DNA of 64,000 bases from Oscillospiraceae bacterium. GTDB taxonomy: Bacteria > Bacillota > Clostridia > Oscillospirales > Ruminococcaceae. The position numbers and the translations under genes were made by a program. Location of the stretch: positions 3,027 to 67,026 of the forward strand of contig CABIYQ010000007.1 in the NCBI GenBank assembly GCA_902362965.1, given 5' to 3'. Below the pieces are notes generated by a model that worked only from the letters and a program-made list of their open reading frames with translations, did not search any database and was not told where the DNA came from. Positions 42,245-51,647 of this stretch are shown piece after piece (position 1 is the stretch's first letter; the number at the start of each line of letters is the position of its first letter).

Positions 42245-43066
42245 CTATTTATTTTTTATATCGCCTGAATAAATCATATCTATAAGTTCTGCGATTGCAT
42301 TTTCATCACTTGAATTTTTAAGCGTTATATCGGCTATGTCTTTAACGTCCTGCTGAGCATTAGCCGTTGCCGTACCGAAATCGGCAAATTGAAGCATTTC
42401 AATATCGTTATTATAATCTCCGGCAGCAATAACTGTATAATTTTCCATATTCAACAGTTTTATGTACTCTTTCAGAGCAGTGCCTTTTGAACTTCCTTTT
42501 GGAAGCATTTCAATAAAAATATCATGAGAGCGTACAAAATCCACAGGGAAATTTCTGGTTTTTACATATTCTCCAAGCTTTGTAATCTGAGAAGGCTCTG
42601 CAGCAAAAAGAATCTTAAACCAACCGCCCGAAGGTACGCTGTCAAGAGTTGCATAAGCCGGTTCAACCTGACAAATTCTTGTGTGCTCTTTTTCATATTC
42701 ATTATTACACACAACATAAATATTGTCAAGTCTTAAAACCTCTCCCCCAGGATTTTCCATAAATTTAAAGAGTTCTGCGGCAATTTCCTTGGAGCAATCC
42801 GGCAGTTCGTCTGTAAACATAACATCATCAGTATGAGTATCATAGATCAACGAGCCGTTATATAAAATAACAGGCAGCTCAATTTCAAGTTCTTTAATAT
42901 ATTTCTCAGCTGATTGCAAAGTTCTTCCCGTTGCAATTGTAAATTTTCCACCGTCTGTTCTGAATTGTTTTATCGCCGACTTGTCTCTGTCTGATAATAT
43001 TTTATTTTCCGGAAGCAGTGTTCCGTCCATATCTGTTATTAAAAAAATATTTGATAAATCGGGCAT
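42245..43066 (-). CDS. HAD-superfamily Cof-type phosphatase
   Basis: A 273-residue haloacid dehalogenase family hydrolase of the Cof/IIB type. Motif I is LITDMDGTLLPE, motif II FTIATGRTLQSAEKYI, and the C-terminal motifs AAGDYNNDIEMLQFADFGTATANA carry the metal-binding Asp residues. A large alpha/beta cap lies between. Substrates are usually sugar or nucleotide phosphates; none can be assigned. It lies 2 bases after the pseudouridine synthase gene. Confidence 0.88.
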   Translation of the reverse strand: MPDLSNIFLITDMDGTLLPENKILSDRDKSAIKQFRTDGGKFTIATGRTLQSAEKYIKELEIELPVILYNGSLIYDTHTDDVMFTDELPDCSKEIAAELFKFMENPGGEVLRLDNIYVVCNNEYEKEHTRICQVEPAYATLDSVPSGGWFKILFAAEPSQITKLGEYVKTRNFPVDFVRSHDIFIEMLPKGSSKGTALKEYIKLLNMENYTVIAAGDYNNDIEMLQFADFGTATANAQQDVKDIADITLKNSSDENAIAELIDMIYSGDIKNK

Positions 43067-43068
43067 AA

Positions 43069-43974
43069 TTACCTGACCTTTCTTAAAATCTCTTTAAAGT
43101 AATCCGGCAGTTCACTGTCAAATTCCATATACTTTTCTGTCTCCGGATGAATAAATCCAATCTTTTTAGCATGAAGGCACTGTCCGTCTATTCCCTTAAA
43201 CTCTTTGCCGTAGACATCGTCCCCCAACACCGAATGTCCTTTATACGCTAAATGCACCCTTATCTGATGAGTTCTTCCCGTTTCCAGAATACATTTAAGA
43301 TGAGCATATTTTTCAAACTGCTCCAATACCTTATAATGCGTGACTGCATTTTTGGAATTTTTATCAGTAACGCACATTTTTTTACGGTCATTGGGATTTC
43401 TTCCGATCGGTGCGTCCACCGTACCCTCTGTCTCTTTAAATCTGCCGCAGGCTATACACTCGTATTCACGGGTAAAGCTATGAACTTTGATCTGTTCTGC
43501 AAGAAACTTATGAGCATTATCCGTTTTCGCTACAATCAGTAAGCCGCTGGTGTTTTTATCAATTCTATGGACGATCCCGGGACGGATCACACCGTTAATT
43601 CCCGAAAGACTGTCTCCGCAGTGATAAAGCAAAGCATTTACAAGAGTTCCGCTGTAATTGCCCGGCGCCGGATGCACTACCATTCCCTTTGGTTTATTGA
43701 CTACCAACAAACTGCTATCCTCATAAATAATATCAAGAGGAATATTCTCAGGTTCAGTATTCAGTTCAACCGGTTCGGGAATATTTATTTCAACAACATC
43801 TCCTGCCTTTTGTTTATAATTCTTAGCAACTGTTTTACCGTTGACCAGTACTCCTCCGCTTTCAACAAGACTCTGAACTGCGGTTCTGGTCAGATCTTCA
43901 ATCTGAGAAGTCAACCACTTGTCAAGTCTCAGACCGCTTGCTTCTTCCGGTACTGTCAGAATAATGTTATTCAT
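43069..43974 (-). CDS. rluD: RluA-family 23S rRNA pseudouridine synthase (RluD-like)
   Basis: A 301-residue enzyme converting uridine to pseudouridine in rRNA. It has an N-terminal S4 domain (GLRLDKWLTSQIEDLTRTAVQ ending SGGVLVNGK) and the catalytic core with IVHRIDKNTSGLLIVAKT (catalytic Asp) and LETGRTHQIRVHLAYKGHSVLGD. The ATG at 43974 overlaps the lspA end by 8 bases. The pairing of lspA with rluD is widely conserved in Firmicutes. RluD versus YlyB naming is not decided by the sequence. Confidence 0.9.
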   Translation of the reverse strand: MNNIILTVPEEASGLRLDKWLTSQIEDLTRTAVQSLVESGGVLVNGKTVAKNYKQKAGDVVEINIPEPVELNTEPENIPLDIIYEDSSLLVVNKPKGMVVHPAPGNYSGTLVNALLYHCGDSLSGINGVIRPGIVHRIDKNTSGLLIVAKTDNAHKFLAEQIKVHSFTREYECIACGRFKETEGTVDAPIGRNPNDRKKMCVTDKNSKNAVTHYKVLEQFEKYAHLKCILETGRTHQIRVHLAYKGHSVLGDDVYGKEFKGIDGQCLHAKKIGFIHPETEKYMEFDSELPDYFKEILRKVR

Positions 43975-44482
43975 CTGTCTGCACCGATTCATTTTTGTTT
44001 TTTTGGCTCGTGCTTTTATCAAAAAACAGTATCTGAATCAACAGTAGTACAACTCCGACTACCACACAACAGTCTGCAAAATTGAATATTGCGAAGTCAA
44101 AAAGCTGTACGTCAAGATAATCCACAACAAGTCCGCCACGGAACAGACGATCAATTATATTACCAAATCCGCCGCTTATAATAAGCGTCATGGAAATGAC
44201 TGTCAGCAACTCTTTTTTATGTTTAATCAAATAGTAAATACAAAATATCATTAATAAAGAAGTAATTCCAAGCAGAACCCATCTCATACCGCTGAAGCTT
44301 CCGAAAACCGCACCGTCGTTTTCAAGATACGTAAGATTCAGTATTTTTGTATTTCCGATTTTTATAAATTCTTTTGACGGTTGTCCTTTAAGATTTTCAA
44401 CTGCCCAATACTTTATAAGCTGATCTGCGCCCGTTAGTAAAGCAGCAGCAGAAAACGCTATTAATAATATAAAAATATTCAT
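43967..44482 (-). CDS. lspA: Lipoprotein signal peptidase
   Basis: Membrane aspartyl protease that removes signal peptides from prolipoproteins. From the chosen ATG (44482; GAGAGGAAG just upstream) it has 171 residues, four membrane segments and the family motifs ADQLIKYW, LTYLENDGAVFG, GGFGNIIDRLFRGGLVVDYLD (first catalytic Asp) and FNFADCCVVVG (second Asp). It is preceded by a hairpin after ileS and overlaps the pseudouridine synthase gene. Confidence 0.93.
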   Translation of the reverse strand: MNIFILLIAFSAAALLTGADQLIKYWAVENLKGQPSKEFIKIGNTKILNLTYLENDGAVFGSFSGMRWVLLGITSLLMIFCIYYLIKHKKELLTVISMTLIISGGFGNIIDRLFRGGLVVDYLDVQLFDFAIFNFADCCVVVGVVLLLIQILFFDKSTSQKNKNESVQTDE

Positions 44483-44504
44483 CTTCCTCTCTAATAAAAA
44501 TATA

Positions 44505-44530
44505 ACTTGCCGCTCAGAGGAACGGCAAGT
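44505..44530 (-). terminator. Hairpin between ileS and lspA
   Basis: ACTTGCCG (44505-44512) pairs with CGGCAAGT (44523-44530). On the minus strand it is followed by TATATTTTTATT. It probably ends or attenuates the ileS transcript ahead of lspA. Confidence 0.65.
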
Positions 44531-44540
44531 CATTATTTCT

Positions 44541-47306
44541 TTATTCAACTACTCCGGCACATCTATCACAAAGTGTCGGGTGTTCATTGCATCTGCCGAC
44601 AGTTTCCGAATATACCCAGCATCTTTCGCATTTTTCACCTGTTGCCTTGACAACTTCAAATTGCGGCGACTCATTATCAGCCTTAACTACAGAAACTCCG
44701 GAAACAATAAGAATTTCAGCAAGCTGGTCAGCTATAGCATTGTACTTTTCATACATATCACCACAGCAGTGAATAATAACATTAGCTTCAAGGGACTTAC
44801 CGATAACCTTTTCATTACGCTTTTCTTCAAGAACCTTATTTACTGTTTCTCTTGTATTATAAATAAATTCCCACTTACCGATAAATTCATCACTGAACTC
44901 AATTCCGGACTTTTCAGGCATTTCATTTAAGAATATGCTCTCAGCATTGTCTTTATTACAATGAGGCAGATAGCTCCAGATTTCTTCAGCTGTAAATGAC
45001 ATAATTGGTGCTATCAGTCTTGCAACGCCACTGAGAATACGATACATAGCCGTCTGTGCAGCACGTCTCTTTACAGATTTTTCACCCTCACAGTACAGTC
45101 TGTCCTTAATAATATCAAGATAGAAGTTTGACATATCAGTTACACAGAAATTATGAATACTATGGAAAGCAATATGAAAATCAAATTCATTGTAACCGTT
45201 CTGAACCCTGTCAATAAGGCTGTCAAGACGCATCAATGCCCACTTATCAATTTCAAGAAGTTCATCGTCTGAAACGGCATCTTTATCAGGATCAAATCCT
45301 TCACCGTTTGAAATATTGCCAAGAATAAATCTTGCTGTATTTCTGATTTTCTTATATGCATCTGACAATTGTTTTAAAATCTCAGGAGATATTCTGATAT
45401 CCGAATGATAATCTGATGAAGCCACCCAGAGTCTAAGTATATCCGCACCATACTGATCTACAATTTCTGCCGGATCAATACCGTTGCCCAATGATTTGTG
45501 CATTGTTTTACCCTGACCGTCAACAACCCAGCCATGAGTGCAGACTGCTTTATAAGGAGCAGTTCCCTTATAAACTACTGATGTAAGCAATGATGACTGG
45601 AACCAACCTCTGTACTGGTCAGCACCCTCAAGATAAAGATCAGCAGGCCATGTCAATGAATCGTATTCGTCCATAACGGCAGTATGAGACACACCGCTGT
45701 CAAACCATACATCCATGATATCATATTCTTTTGTGAATTCTCCGCAGCCGCATTCGCATTTTACAGTGTCAGGAATAAATTCGCTTAATTCTCTTGTCCA
45801 CCATGCATCTGCACCTTCTTTACGGAACAAATCAGAAATTGCCTTGATTGTTTCATCGGTAACGATCGGTTTGCCGCAATCCTTGCAATATATGATAGGA
45901 ATCGGTACGCCCCAAGTTCTCTGTCTGGAAATACACCAGTCGCTTCTGTCACGAACCATTCCCTTGATTCTGTCTTCACCCCATTCTGGGATCCACTTTA
46001 CGCTTTCAATAGCTTTTACAGCTTCGTCCTTAAACCCGTTTACCGAGCAGAACCACTGTTCAGTAGCACGATAGATAATAGGACTGTTACATCTCCAGCA
46101 GTGAGGATACTGGTGAGTGATATGCTGGCTTGCCAGAAGTGCGCCTGTTTCTTCAAGCTTTGCAGCTATTGCCTTATTGGCTTCATTAGTATCAAGACCT
46201 GCAAACTCTCCGGCTTCTTCTGTCTGTTTACCCTTTGCATCCACACATACAAGAATTCCGATATCATCATAATTCTTGCACACTTCAAAGTCCTCAACAC
46301 CGTAGCCTGGAGCGGTATGAACACAGCCGGTACCGCTTTCCAGTGTTACATGATCTCCCACGATAACAGGAGAAAGTCTGTCATAAAGCGGATGCTTTGT
46401 TTTTATATGTTCAAGTTCAGCGCCTGTAAAGGAACCAACTGTTGTATAATCTTCTATTCCGGCAGTTTCCATTGTAACCCTTACAAGCTCAGCCGCCATC
46501 ACATAATATTCGTCACCGTTTTTAACAAGGGTATATTCATACTCAGGCCCAAGACAAATTGCTAGGTTACCCGGAATTGTCCATGTAGTAGTAGTCCAGA
46601 TCACAAAATAAATTTTGCTTAAATCCAGTCCCATACCAGTAAACAGTCCCTTGTCATCGGTTACGTTGAATTTAACATAAATTGATGTACACGGATCGTT
46701 TGCATATTCGATTTCAGCTTCGGCAAGGGCAGTATTACAGTCAGGACACCAATAAACAGGCTTTAGACCCTTGTACATATATCCGTCCTTTGCCATTTTA
46801 CCAAAAACTTCAACCTGTCTTGCCTCATATTCCGGCTTAAGAGTAAGATACGGATCATCGTAATCTCCAAGACTTCCCAAACGTTTAAACTGTTCCATCT
46901 GGCTGTTTACATGCTTAAGAGCAAAGTTTTTACAATGCTTTCTCAGTTCAACCGGAGGGATCGCACCGTTTTCAACTCCGATATCCTTCATCGCCTTTAG
47001 CTCAATAGGAAGACCGTGCGTATCCCAACCGGGAACATAAGGCGCACAGTACCCGCTCATATTCTTCTGCTTTATAATAAAATCCTTTAAAGTTTTGTTA
47101 AGAGCTGTTCCCAGATGAATCTGACCGTTTGCATAAGGAGGACCGTCATGAAGAATATACTTCGGTTTCCCCTTATTATTTTCTATCATTTTATAATACA
47201 GTCTATCATCTTCCCATTTTTTTAGGGTTTCAGGTTCTCTTTTCGGCAGATTTCCCCTCATGGGAAAATCTGTTTTCGGCAGATTTAATGTCTTGTTATA
47301 ATCCAT
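44541..47306 (-). CDS. ileS: Isoleucine--tRNA ligase
   Basis: Class I aminoacyl-tRNA synthetase of 921 residues. The HIGH-type motif is GPPYANGQIHLGTAL, and the KMSKS-type motif appears as GKTMHKSLGN (His for the first Ser). The editing (CP1) domain has WTTTTWTIPGNLAI and SGTGCVHTAPGYG, and the C-terminus ends in a zinc site (CERCWVYSETVGRCNEHPTLCDRC). No T-box leader fits in the 3 bases separating it from divIVA upstream. Confidence 0.97.
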   Translation of the reverse strand: MDYNKTLNLPKTDFPMRGNLPKREPETLKKWEDDRLYYKMIENNKGKPKYILHDGPPYANGQIHLGTALNKTLKDFIIKQKNMSGYCAPYVPGWDTHGLPIELKAMKDIGVENGAIPPVELRKHCKNFALKHVNSQMEQFKRLGSLGDYDDPYLTLKPEYEARQVEVFGKMAKDGYMYKGLKPVYWCPDCNTALAEAEIEYANDPCTSIYVKFNVTDDKGLFTGMGLDLSKIYFVIWTTTTWTIPGNLAICLGPEYEYTLVKNGDEYYVMAAELVRVTMETAGIEDYTTVGSFTGAELEHIKTKHPLYDRLSPVIVGDHVTLESGTGCVHTAPGYGVEDFEVCKNYDDIGILVCVDAKGKQTEEAGEFAGLDTNEANKAIAAKLEETGALLASQHITHQYPHCWRCNSPIIYRATEQWFCSVNGFKDEAVKAIESVKWIPEWGEDRIKGMVRDRSDWCISRQRTWGVPIPIIYCKDCGKPIVTDETIKAISDLFRKEGADAWWTRELSEFIPDTVKCECGCGEFTKEYDIMDVWFDSGVSHTAVMDEYDSLTWPADLYLEGADQYRGWFQSSLLTSVVYKGTAPYKAVCTHGWVVDGQGKTMHKSLGNGIDPAEIVDQYGADILRLWVASSDYHSDIRISPEILKQLSDAYKKIRNTARFILGNISNGEGFDPDKDAVSDDELLEIDKWALMRLDSLIDRVQNGYNEFDFHIAFHSIHNFCVTDMSNFYLDIIKDRLYCEGEKSVKRRAAQTAMYRILSGVARLIAPIMSFTAEEIWSYLPHCNKDNAESIFLNEMPEKSGIEFSDEFIGKWEFIYNTRETVNKVLEEKRNEKVIGKSLEANVIIHCCGDMYEKYNAIADQLAEILIVSGVSVVKADNESPQFEVVKATGEKCERCWVYSETVGRCNEHPTLCDRCAGVVE

Positions 47307-47309
47307 CGC

Positions 47310-47999
47310 TTATACTTCTTCCTTTTCAGTTGTTGTAGTATTACCCGTATGGGAATTATTCTGACCAAACTGGAGGTCTGTAAACCTTGATTCATATACT
47401 CCCTTTATAGTTCTTGCAGAAAAGCTTGACGTTGCAAACGGATCCGGCTGCGGCAATTCTTCTTCAGTCGTTTCGGTCTGTTCGGAATACTGAGACGTAT
47501 CCTCTTCATCAAGTTCAATCTCAGGCATAGCGGAAATCATTTCAAGATGAGTTTTATACATATCAAACAAGCTTTTCTTAAATTCAGAAACCTGCTTTTG
47601 CGCTTCTATAAGATTTTCCTTTTCTTTTGCAATTTCAGCACGGTTCTTTTCCATAGCCGCTTCATGCTGAACTGTTGCTTCGTCAAGTAAAATCTTTGCC
47701 TTTTCTTCAGCCTGTGCAATTATTTCATCTGCTTTTTCCTGAGCCTCTGCAACAACCTTATGTCCCTGCTTCTGCGCTCCCAGCAAAGCGTCCTTTAATG
47801 CGTCCTCGTCCTGACGGTATTCTCTTACCTTATCGGCAAGTATCTGAATCTTACTGTGAAGGTCTTCCCTTTCAGCATCCAGTTCTTCAAATTCAGAAAT
47901 CAATTCAGCAAGAAAATCATCGATTTCCTCCTGCTTATATCCAAAAGCAGCTTTTTCAAATTTTCTTTCTCTTATATCACTTGCACTTATCAACGCCAC
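47310..47999 (-). CDS. divIVA: DivIVA-domain cell division protein
   Basis: Coiled-coil protein that marks curved membranes at septa and poles. The 229 residues open with the DivIVA signature (ASDIRERKFEKAAFGYKQEEIDDFLAELISEF), followed by long coiled coils (~35-165) and an acidic, Glu/Thr-rich tail. It lies between ylmH and ileS, the classical Gram-positive order sepF-ylmH-divIVA-ileS. Confidence 0.93.
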   Translation of the reverse strand: MALISASDIRERKFEKAAFGYKQEEIDDFLAELISEFEELDAEREDLHSKIQILADKVREYRQDEDALKDALLGAQKQGHKVVAEAQEKADEIIAQAEEKAKILLDEATVQHEAAMEKNRAEIAKEKENLIEAQKQVSEFKKSLFDMYKTHLEMISAMPEIELDEEDTSQYSEQTETTEEELPQPDPFATSSFSARTIKGVYESRFTDLQFGQNNSHTGNTTTTEKEEV

Positions 48000-48006
48000 T
48001 CACCTC

Positions 48007-48771
48007 TTAACAATATTTACACAAAGTTATGTGTATTCTGCCTTTCTTTGTGATGCCTGAAATTTCTTCAAGCCTGTATTTTCCAAAACCCTTAACAGAA
48101 ATAATATCTCCCTGCGACAAATTAAATGAACTGTCGTATTTAAGAAAATAATTTACTTCCGCACCAATTCCTTTTATTATTCCTGCAGTCCGGCTTCGGC
48201 TCATATTCAAAGCGAGACTAAGAACACCGTCAAGCCTTAAAGACGCAACAGTTCCTTTAATTTCTTTGAATTCCTGAACCTTTTTCAATACCGTACCGCA
48301 TTCATCTGAGACTTTTACGCCAACAGAGCCCATTTTCCTGATATCGCTTTTAATAACATTCCCAACAGAATCAGAAACTGCGATCTGTGCCGTTCCGTCG
48401 CCAATTACAATGTCGCCTACAGTTTCACGCTTTATCTGCAAAGCCATTATTGCTCCGAGAAAGTCTCTGTGTGTAAGTTTATTTTCCTTTCGATAAGAAA
48501 ATGTCAGACAAGTCATAGGAAAATCACTGTTTTCAGGCTGATAATATTCTTTAAACACACAAAGCATTTTTCTTTCTGCATTTTCAAATAATCCGTAAAA
48601 GCAGTAATTATCATACATCAGTCTTTTCAGTTCTGCCTCAGCCAATACACATTCGCGGGCATTCAGAAAAGAAGAATAAACCGATCCTCTTTTTTCTGCA
48701 AGTCTTATCATATCGTTAATTCTGGAAACAAGCCGCTTACTTTCATCCGCTGCTGAAATGTTATCACTCAT
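48007..48771 (-). CDS. ylmH: YlmH-family RNA-binding (S4 domain) protein
   Basis: A 254-residue protein with an N-terminal part carrying TCLTFSYRKENKLTHRDFLGAIMAL and a C-terminal S4 domain (LRLDGVLSLALNMSRSRTAGII, LSQGDIISVKGFGKYRL). YlmH binds ribosomes and helps rescue stalled translation in Bacillus, by literature knowledge. Neighbours are sepF (3 bases upstream) and divIVA. Confidence 0.9.
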   Translation of the reverse strand: MSDNISAADESKRLVSRINDMIRLAEKRGSVYSSFLNARECVLAEAELKRLMYDNYCFYGLFENAERKMLCVFKEYYQPENSDFPMTCLTFSYRKENKLTHRDFLGAIMALQIKRETVGDIVIGDGTAQIAVSDSVGNVIKSDIRKMGSVGVKVSDECGTVLKKVQEFKEIKGTVASLRLDGVLSLALNMSRSRTAGIIKGIGAEVNYFLKYDSSFNLSQGDIISVKGFGKYRLEEISGITKKGRIHITLCKYC

Positions 48772-48774
48772 CTA

Positions 48775-49266
48775 TCAGATAATCACTCCATTGTTCTCCA
48801 ACTCCCCCACAAGATCTTCTCCTATAAATCCGACATTGTAAGGAGTTATAATATATGTCATATTAGCAACAGGTTTCAGGCTTCCGCCGTTTGCATAAGC
48901 AACGCCTACAAGAAAATCAATTATTCTTCTTTTGTTTTCAGCGGACGCTGTTTCAAGATTAAGCACAACAGTTTTTTTAGCAATCAGATGATCTGCGATC
49001 TGTTTTGCATCAGTAAAGACCTCCGGTTTAACAAGTACTACCTGAAGCTGTGCTGTTGCCTGAATGTTTACAACCTTGTTGCTTCTTTTTTCTTCATCAC
49101 TGTCAAAGCGTTCTGCTCTGTAGCTTCTGCTTCCCTCATAATCGCTGTCTCTTTCAGAAGAATGTCCGCTGCCGCTGTACTGTCTGCTGCGTGACATTTC
49201 CTCATACTGTTCATCGCCTTCCTCCGGCGGTACAAAAAAATCCTTAATGTTCTTAAAAATATCCAT
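48775..49266 (-). CDS. sepF: Cell division protein SepF
   Basis: FtsZ membrane anchor. The 163-residue protein has an N-terminal amphipathic start (MDIFKNIKDFFVPPEE), a charged, Ser/Arg-rich linker (~20-65) and a C-terminal SepF core (VVLVKPEVFTDAKQIADHLI, VVLNLETASAENKRRIIDFLVG, IYITP-like YIITPYNVGF). First gene of the ylmH-divIVA run; the short gap to yggS upstream (~88 bases) has nothing obvious. Confidence 0.92.
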   Translation of the reverse strand: MDIFKNIKDFFVPPEEGDEQYEEMSRSRQYSGSGHSSERDSDYEGSRSYRAERFDSDEEKRSNKVVNIQATAQLQVVLVKPEVFTDAKQIADHLIAKKTVVLNLETASAENKRRIIDFLVGVAYANGGSLKPVANMTYIITPYNVGFIGEDLVGELENNGVII

Positions 49267-49354
49267 ATTCTCCGTTCTCCTATCTCCGCACTGCTTTAAA
49301 CAGTTTTATTAAAATCACATCTATGCACTGTAAAAGCGCATAAAAAACGGCATA

Positions 49355-50050
49355 TTACTTATAGATTCTGGGTCCAAAAAGTCCCCTGCCGATTCTTATT
49401 AAATTTGAACCATACTGAATTGCTTTAATATAATCATTTGACATTCCCATTGAAAGAATGTCCATATTTATATTATCTATGTTTTCACTTGAAATGTCAA
49501 TATATAATTGCTGCATATCGCATAAAAATTTTTCAGCATTTTCAGCCGGCGGAATAGCCATAAGTCCGCAAACCTTTATATTCTTCATTTCAGCGGCTTC
49601 ATACAGTAGTTCCCTGAGAAAAGATCTGCCAACACCGCCTTTAGAAGCCTCATCACCTATATTTACCTCAATAAGTATATCCTGAATTTTTCCCAGTCTT
49701 TGCGCTTGCCTGTCCACTTCAGCTGCAAGCTTTGCGCTGTCAACCGACTGTATAACTGAAACACTGTCAATTATATATTTTACCTTATTTGTCTGTAAAT
49801 GTCCAATAAAATGAACATCTGTATTCTTACTGTAAAATTCTTTTTTTGCCATATATTCCTGAACACGGTTTTCACCCAAAAGTCCTATACCCAGTCCTAT
49901 TGCATGATTAACGGCTTGAGGATCAACAGTCTTCGTAACCGCCATAATATCAATATGTTCATTGGAATTTCTGTACTTAGCAAAAGCTTCCTGAACATTA
50001 TAAGCTATTTTCTTATAATTTTCATCAATATAGCTGAAATCAGTTTCCAT
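49355..50050 (-). CDS. YggS-family pyridoxal phosphate homeostasis protein
   Basis: PLP-binding TIM-barrel protein that balances vitamin B6 and amino-acid pools (YggS/YlmE). The 231 residues show IMAVTKTVDPQAVNHAI (PLP lysine), LGENRVQEYMAKKE, VHFIGHLQTNKVKYI and MSMGMSNDYIKAIQYGSNLIRIGRGLFG. The ATG at 50050 overlaps the preceding gene's end by 11 bases. It is a regular neighbour of sepF. Confidence 0.92.
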   Translation of the reverse strand: METDFSYIDENYKKIAYNVQEAFAKYRNSNEHIDIMAVTKTVDPQAVNHAIGLGIGLLGENRVQEYMAKKEFYSKNTDVHFIGHLQTNKVKYIIDSVSVIQSVDSAKLAAEVDRQAQRLGKIQDILIEVNIGDEASKGGVGRSFLRELLYEAAEMKNIKVCGLMAIPPAENAEKFLCDMQQLYIDISSENIDNINMDILSMGMSNDYIKAIQYGSNLIRIGRGLFGPRIYK

Positions 50051-51290
50051 CAGCGTCAACACCTTCCACTACTATATCATCATAAAGCGAAACATAATCG
50101 CTTCCTGCATTCATAGAGGACAAAACATAATTGTTTCCTTCGTATACCACGTCAAGCTTTTTGAAATTTATTTGTTCTCCAAGCTTTACATAAACGCCTT
50201 TACAGTTTACTGTTTTTGTAGTTTTCTCGCCGGTTTCTTCATCTACGACAGTTTCCTCAATATCCTTGAACCTAATAGCTTTTCTTGATACCTTAATGCC
50301 CTCGTATTCGCCTTTAATCATTTCAACCTGTTCTGTCCTGTGCTGAACAAGATCATAAGTAAGCTCATCGCACTTAACTATCACGATACTTTGACCGGGA
50401 ATTTTAGTATCCCTTATATCAAAAATCGTACCCTCAACCGTATCGGACGTAGACTGAAATTTCAGCTTAACATCTTCTTCAAGAGAAAACTGAGCTTCTC
50501 TGTTGTCAATGATTCCTGCGGCGTACCACTCATAGCCGTCAATCAATTTTCCGACTATATTTCCTTCGTCAACCGGACCGCTGTCCTTTACGCTGCCTAT
50601 AAGCTCAGGAGTAATACTGCTGAGCTTGTCCATAGTCAGTTCTTCTTCGTAACCGTCTGCATAGCTTACAAAATAAGCCGATCTATCAGACACGATACTA
50701 TCAAGAGGAACGGTTTCAGTTGATTTTAATTGAGCAATCTGATTATTCAGATCAGTCATACGTTTTGTAAAATCAGAAGCTGAGTCTGTTACAAGCTGAT
50801 AAGTACTAAGCAATACAGCAAGTTCATCTCTTTTAGAGGAAATATCCTCAATATTACCGGATTCTCTGTCGCTTATTATGCTTCTGTACTTTTCATCAAT
50901 AAGAGTTGCCAGGTTAGACGGCTGAGCAGATTCAATAGTACCCGGATTCTGGATTTTCTTAAGAATACTAAGCTGATTGTTAATATCGTCAATTTTCTGC
51001 TTGACATCAATCTGGCTTTCATCAGCATAGATTTCGGCAATTACAGACCCTTTGCCAAGCTTTCCTCCGTCCGGGACTTCGTAGCTTACAACACCGTTTC
51101 CGCTGTAACGCACTACTTCTTCATTTCTTATATAAATTGCCTTAAAAGAAACAGAATCATCAGCCTCTGCATAAGTAGCGGTTTCGGTTTTGTATTCTTC
51201 ATCATTCAAATGAATAATAACGCTCAGCAGAGAAGTTGTTATACAGATTAAAAGCAATACGCTTAAAATTCTGGAAGTAGCCGAATTCAT
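50040..51290 (-). CDS. HlyD-like membrane-fusion-type protein
   Basis: A 416-residue protein with an N-terminal membrane anchor (ILSVLLLICITTSLLSVII), a beta-strand rich lipoyl/barrel-like region (IRNEEVVRYSGNGVVSYEVPDGGKLGKGSVIAEIY), a coiled-coil hairpin (~95-215) and a C-terminal beta region (YAAGIIDNREAQFSLEEDVKLKF; VETVVDEETGEKTT). This is the plan of HlyD/efflux adaptor proteins, and similar proteins often lie by sepF in Clostridia. No transporter partner is present nearby, so a role in division or secretion is open. Confidence 0.75.
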   Translation of the reverse strand: MNSATSRILSVLLLICITTSLLSVIIHLNDEEYKTETATYAEADDSVSFKAIYIRNEEVVRYSGNGVVSYEVPDGGKLGKGSVIAEIYADESQIDVKQKIDDINNQLSILKKIQNPGTIESAQPSNLATLIDEKYRSIISDRESGNIEDISSKRDELAVLLSTYQLVTDSASDFTKRMTDLNNQIAQLKSTETVPLDSIVSDRSAYFVSYADGYEEELTMDKLSSITPELIGSVKDSGPVDEGNIVGKLIDGYEWYAAGIIDNREAQFSLEEDVKLKFQSTSDTVEGTIFDIRDTKIPGQSIVIVKCDELTYDLVQHRTEQVEMIKGEYEGIKVSRKAIRFKDIEETVVDEETGEKTTKTVNCKGVYVKLGEQINFKKLDVVYEGNNYVLSSMNAGSDYVSLYDDIVVEGVDADGN

Positions 51291-51301
51291 TTATTTCTCC
51301 C

Positions 51302-51544
51302 TTACTGTTCCGCCTTTTCAGACCCATCAAGAATAGGTATAGGCTTAACAGGACAAATTGTGGAAATAGCATGCTTATAAACAAGATTCTGCTTTCCCTC
51401 GCAATCCAGAATAACGACATAATTGTCAAATCCTCTTACTATACCTTTGAACTGAAAACCATTTGTAAGATAAATAGTCACCGGTATTTTATCTTTTCTG
51501 GCCTGATTAAGAAATACATCCTGCAAATTAAGAATTTTGTTCAT
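51302..51544 (-). CDS. hfq: RNA chaperone Hfq
   Basis: Sm-like RNA-binding protein of 80 residues. The Sm1 region reads [25 protein letters not shown] and the Sm2 region VYKHAIST, the Hfq signature. The C-terminal tail is short, as in Gram-positives. It lies downstream of miaA with a ~100-base gap holding a small hairpin (TTCGG/CCGAA near 51601-51616), an order also common in Proteobacteria (miaA-hfq). Confidence 0.95.
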   Translation of the reverse strand: MNKILNLQDVFLNQARKDKIPVTIYLTNGFQFKGIVRGFDNYVVILDCEGKQNLVYKHAISTICPVKPIPILDGSEKAEQ

Positions 51545-51647
51545 GGTAACACCCCTTATAAATATTGTGTTTTTTCAAAACATTTGTTTATCTGTTTTTT
51601 CGGTTATTACCCGAAAACGTATGTAAAAATACTTATTTTATATTATA

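Noticed and set aside
47306-47340. T-box leader for ileS
   Set aside because: Only 3 bases separate ileS from divIVA, so there is no room for one.
51590-51625. Terminator between miaA and hfq
   Set aside because: The TTCGG/CCGAA hairpin is not followed by a T-run on the strand of these genes.
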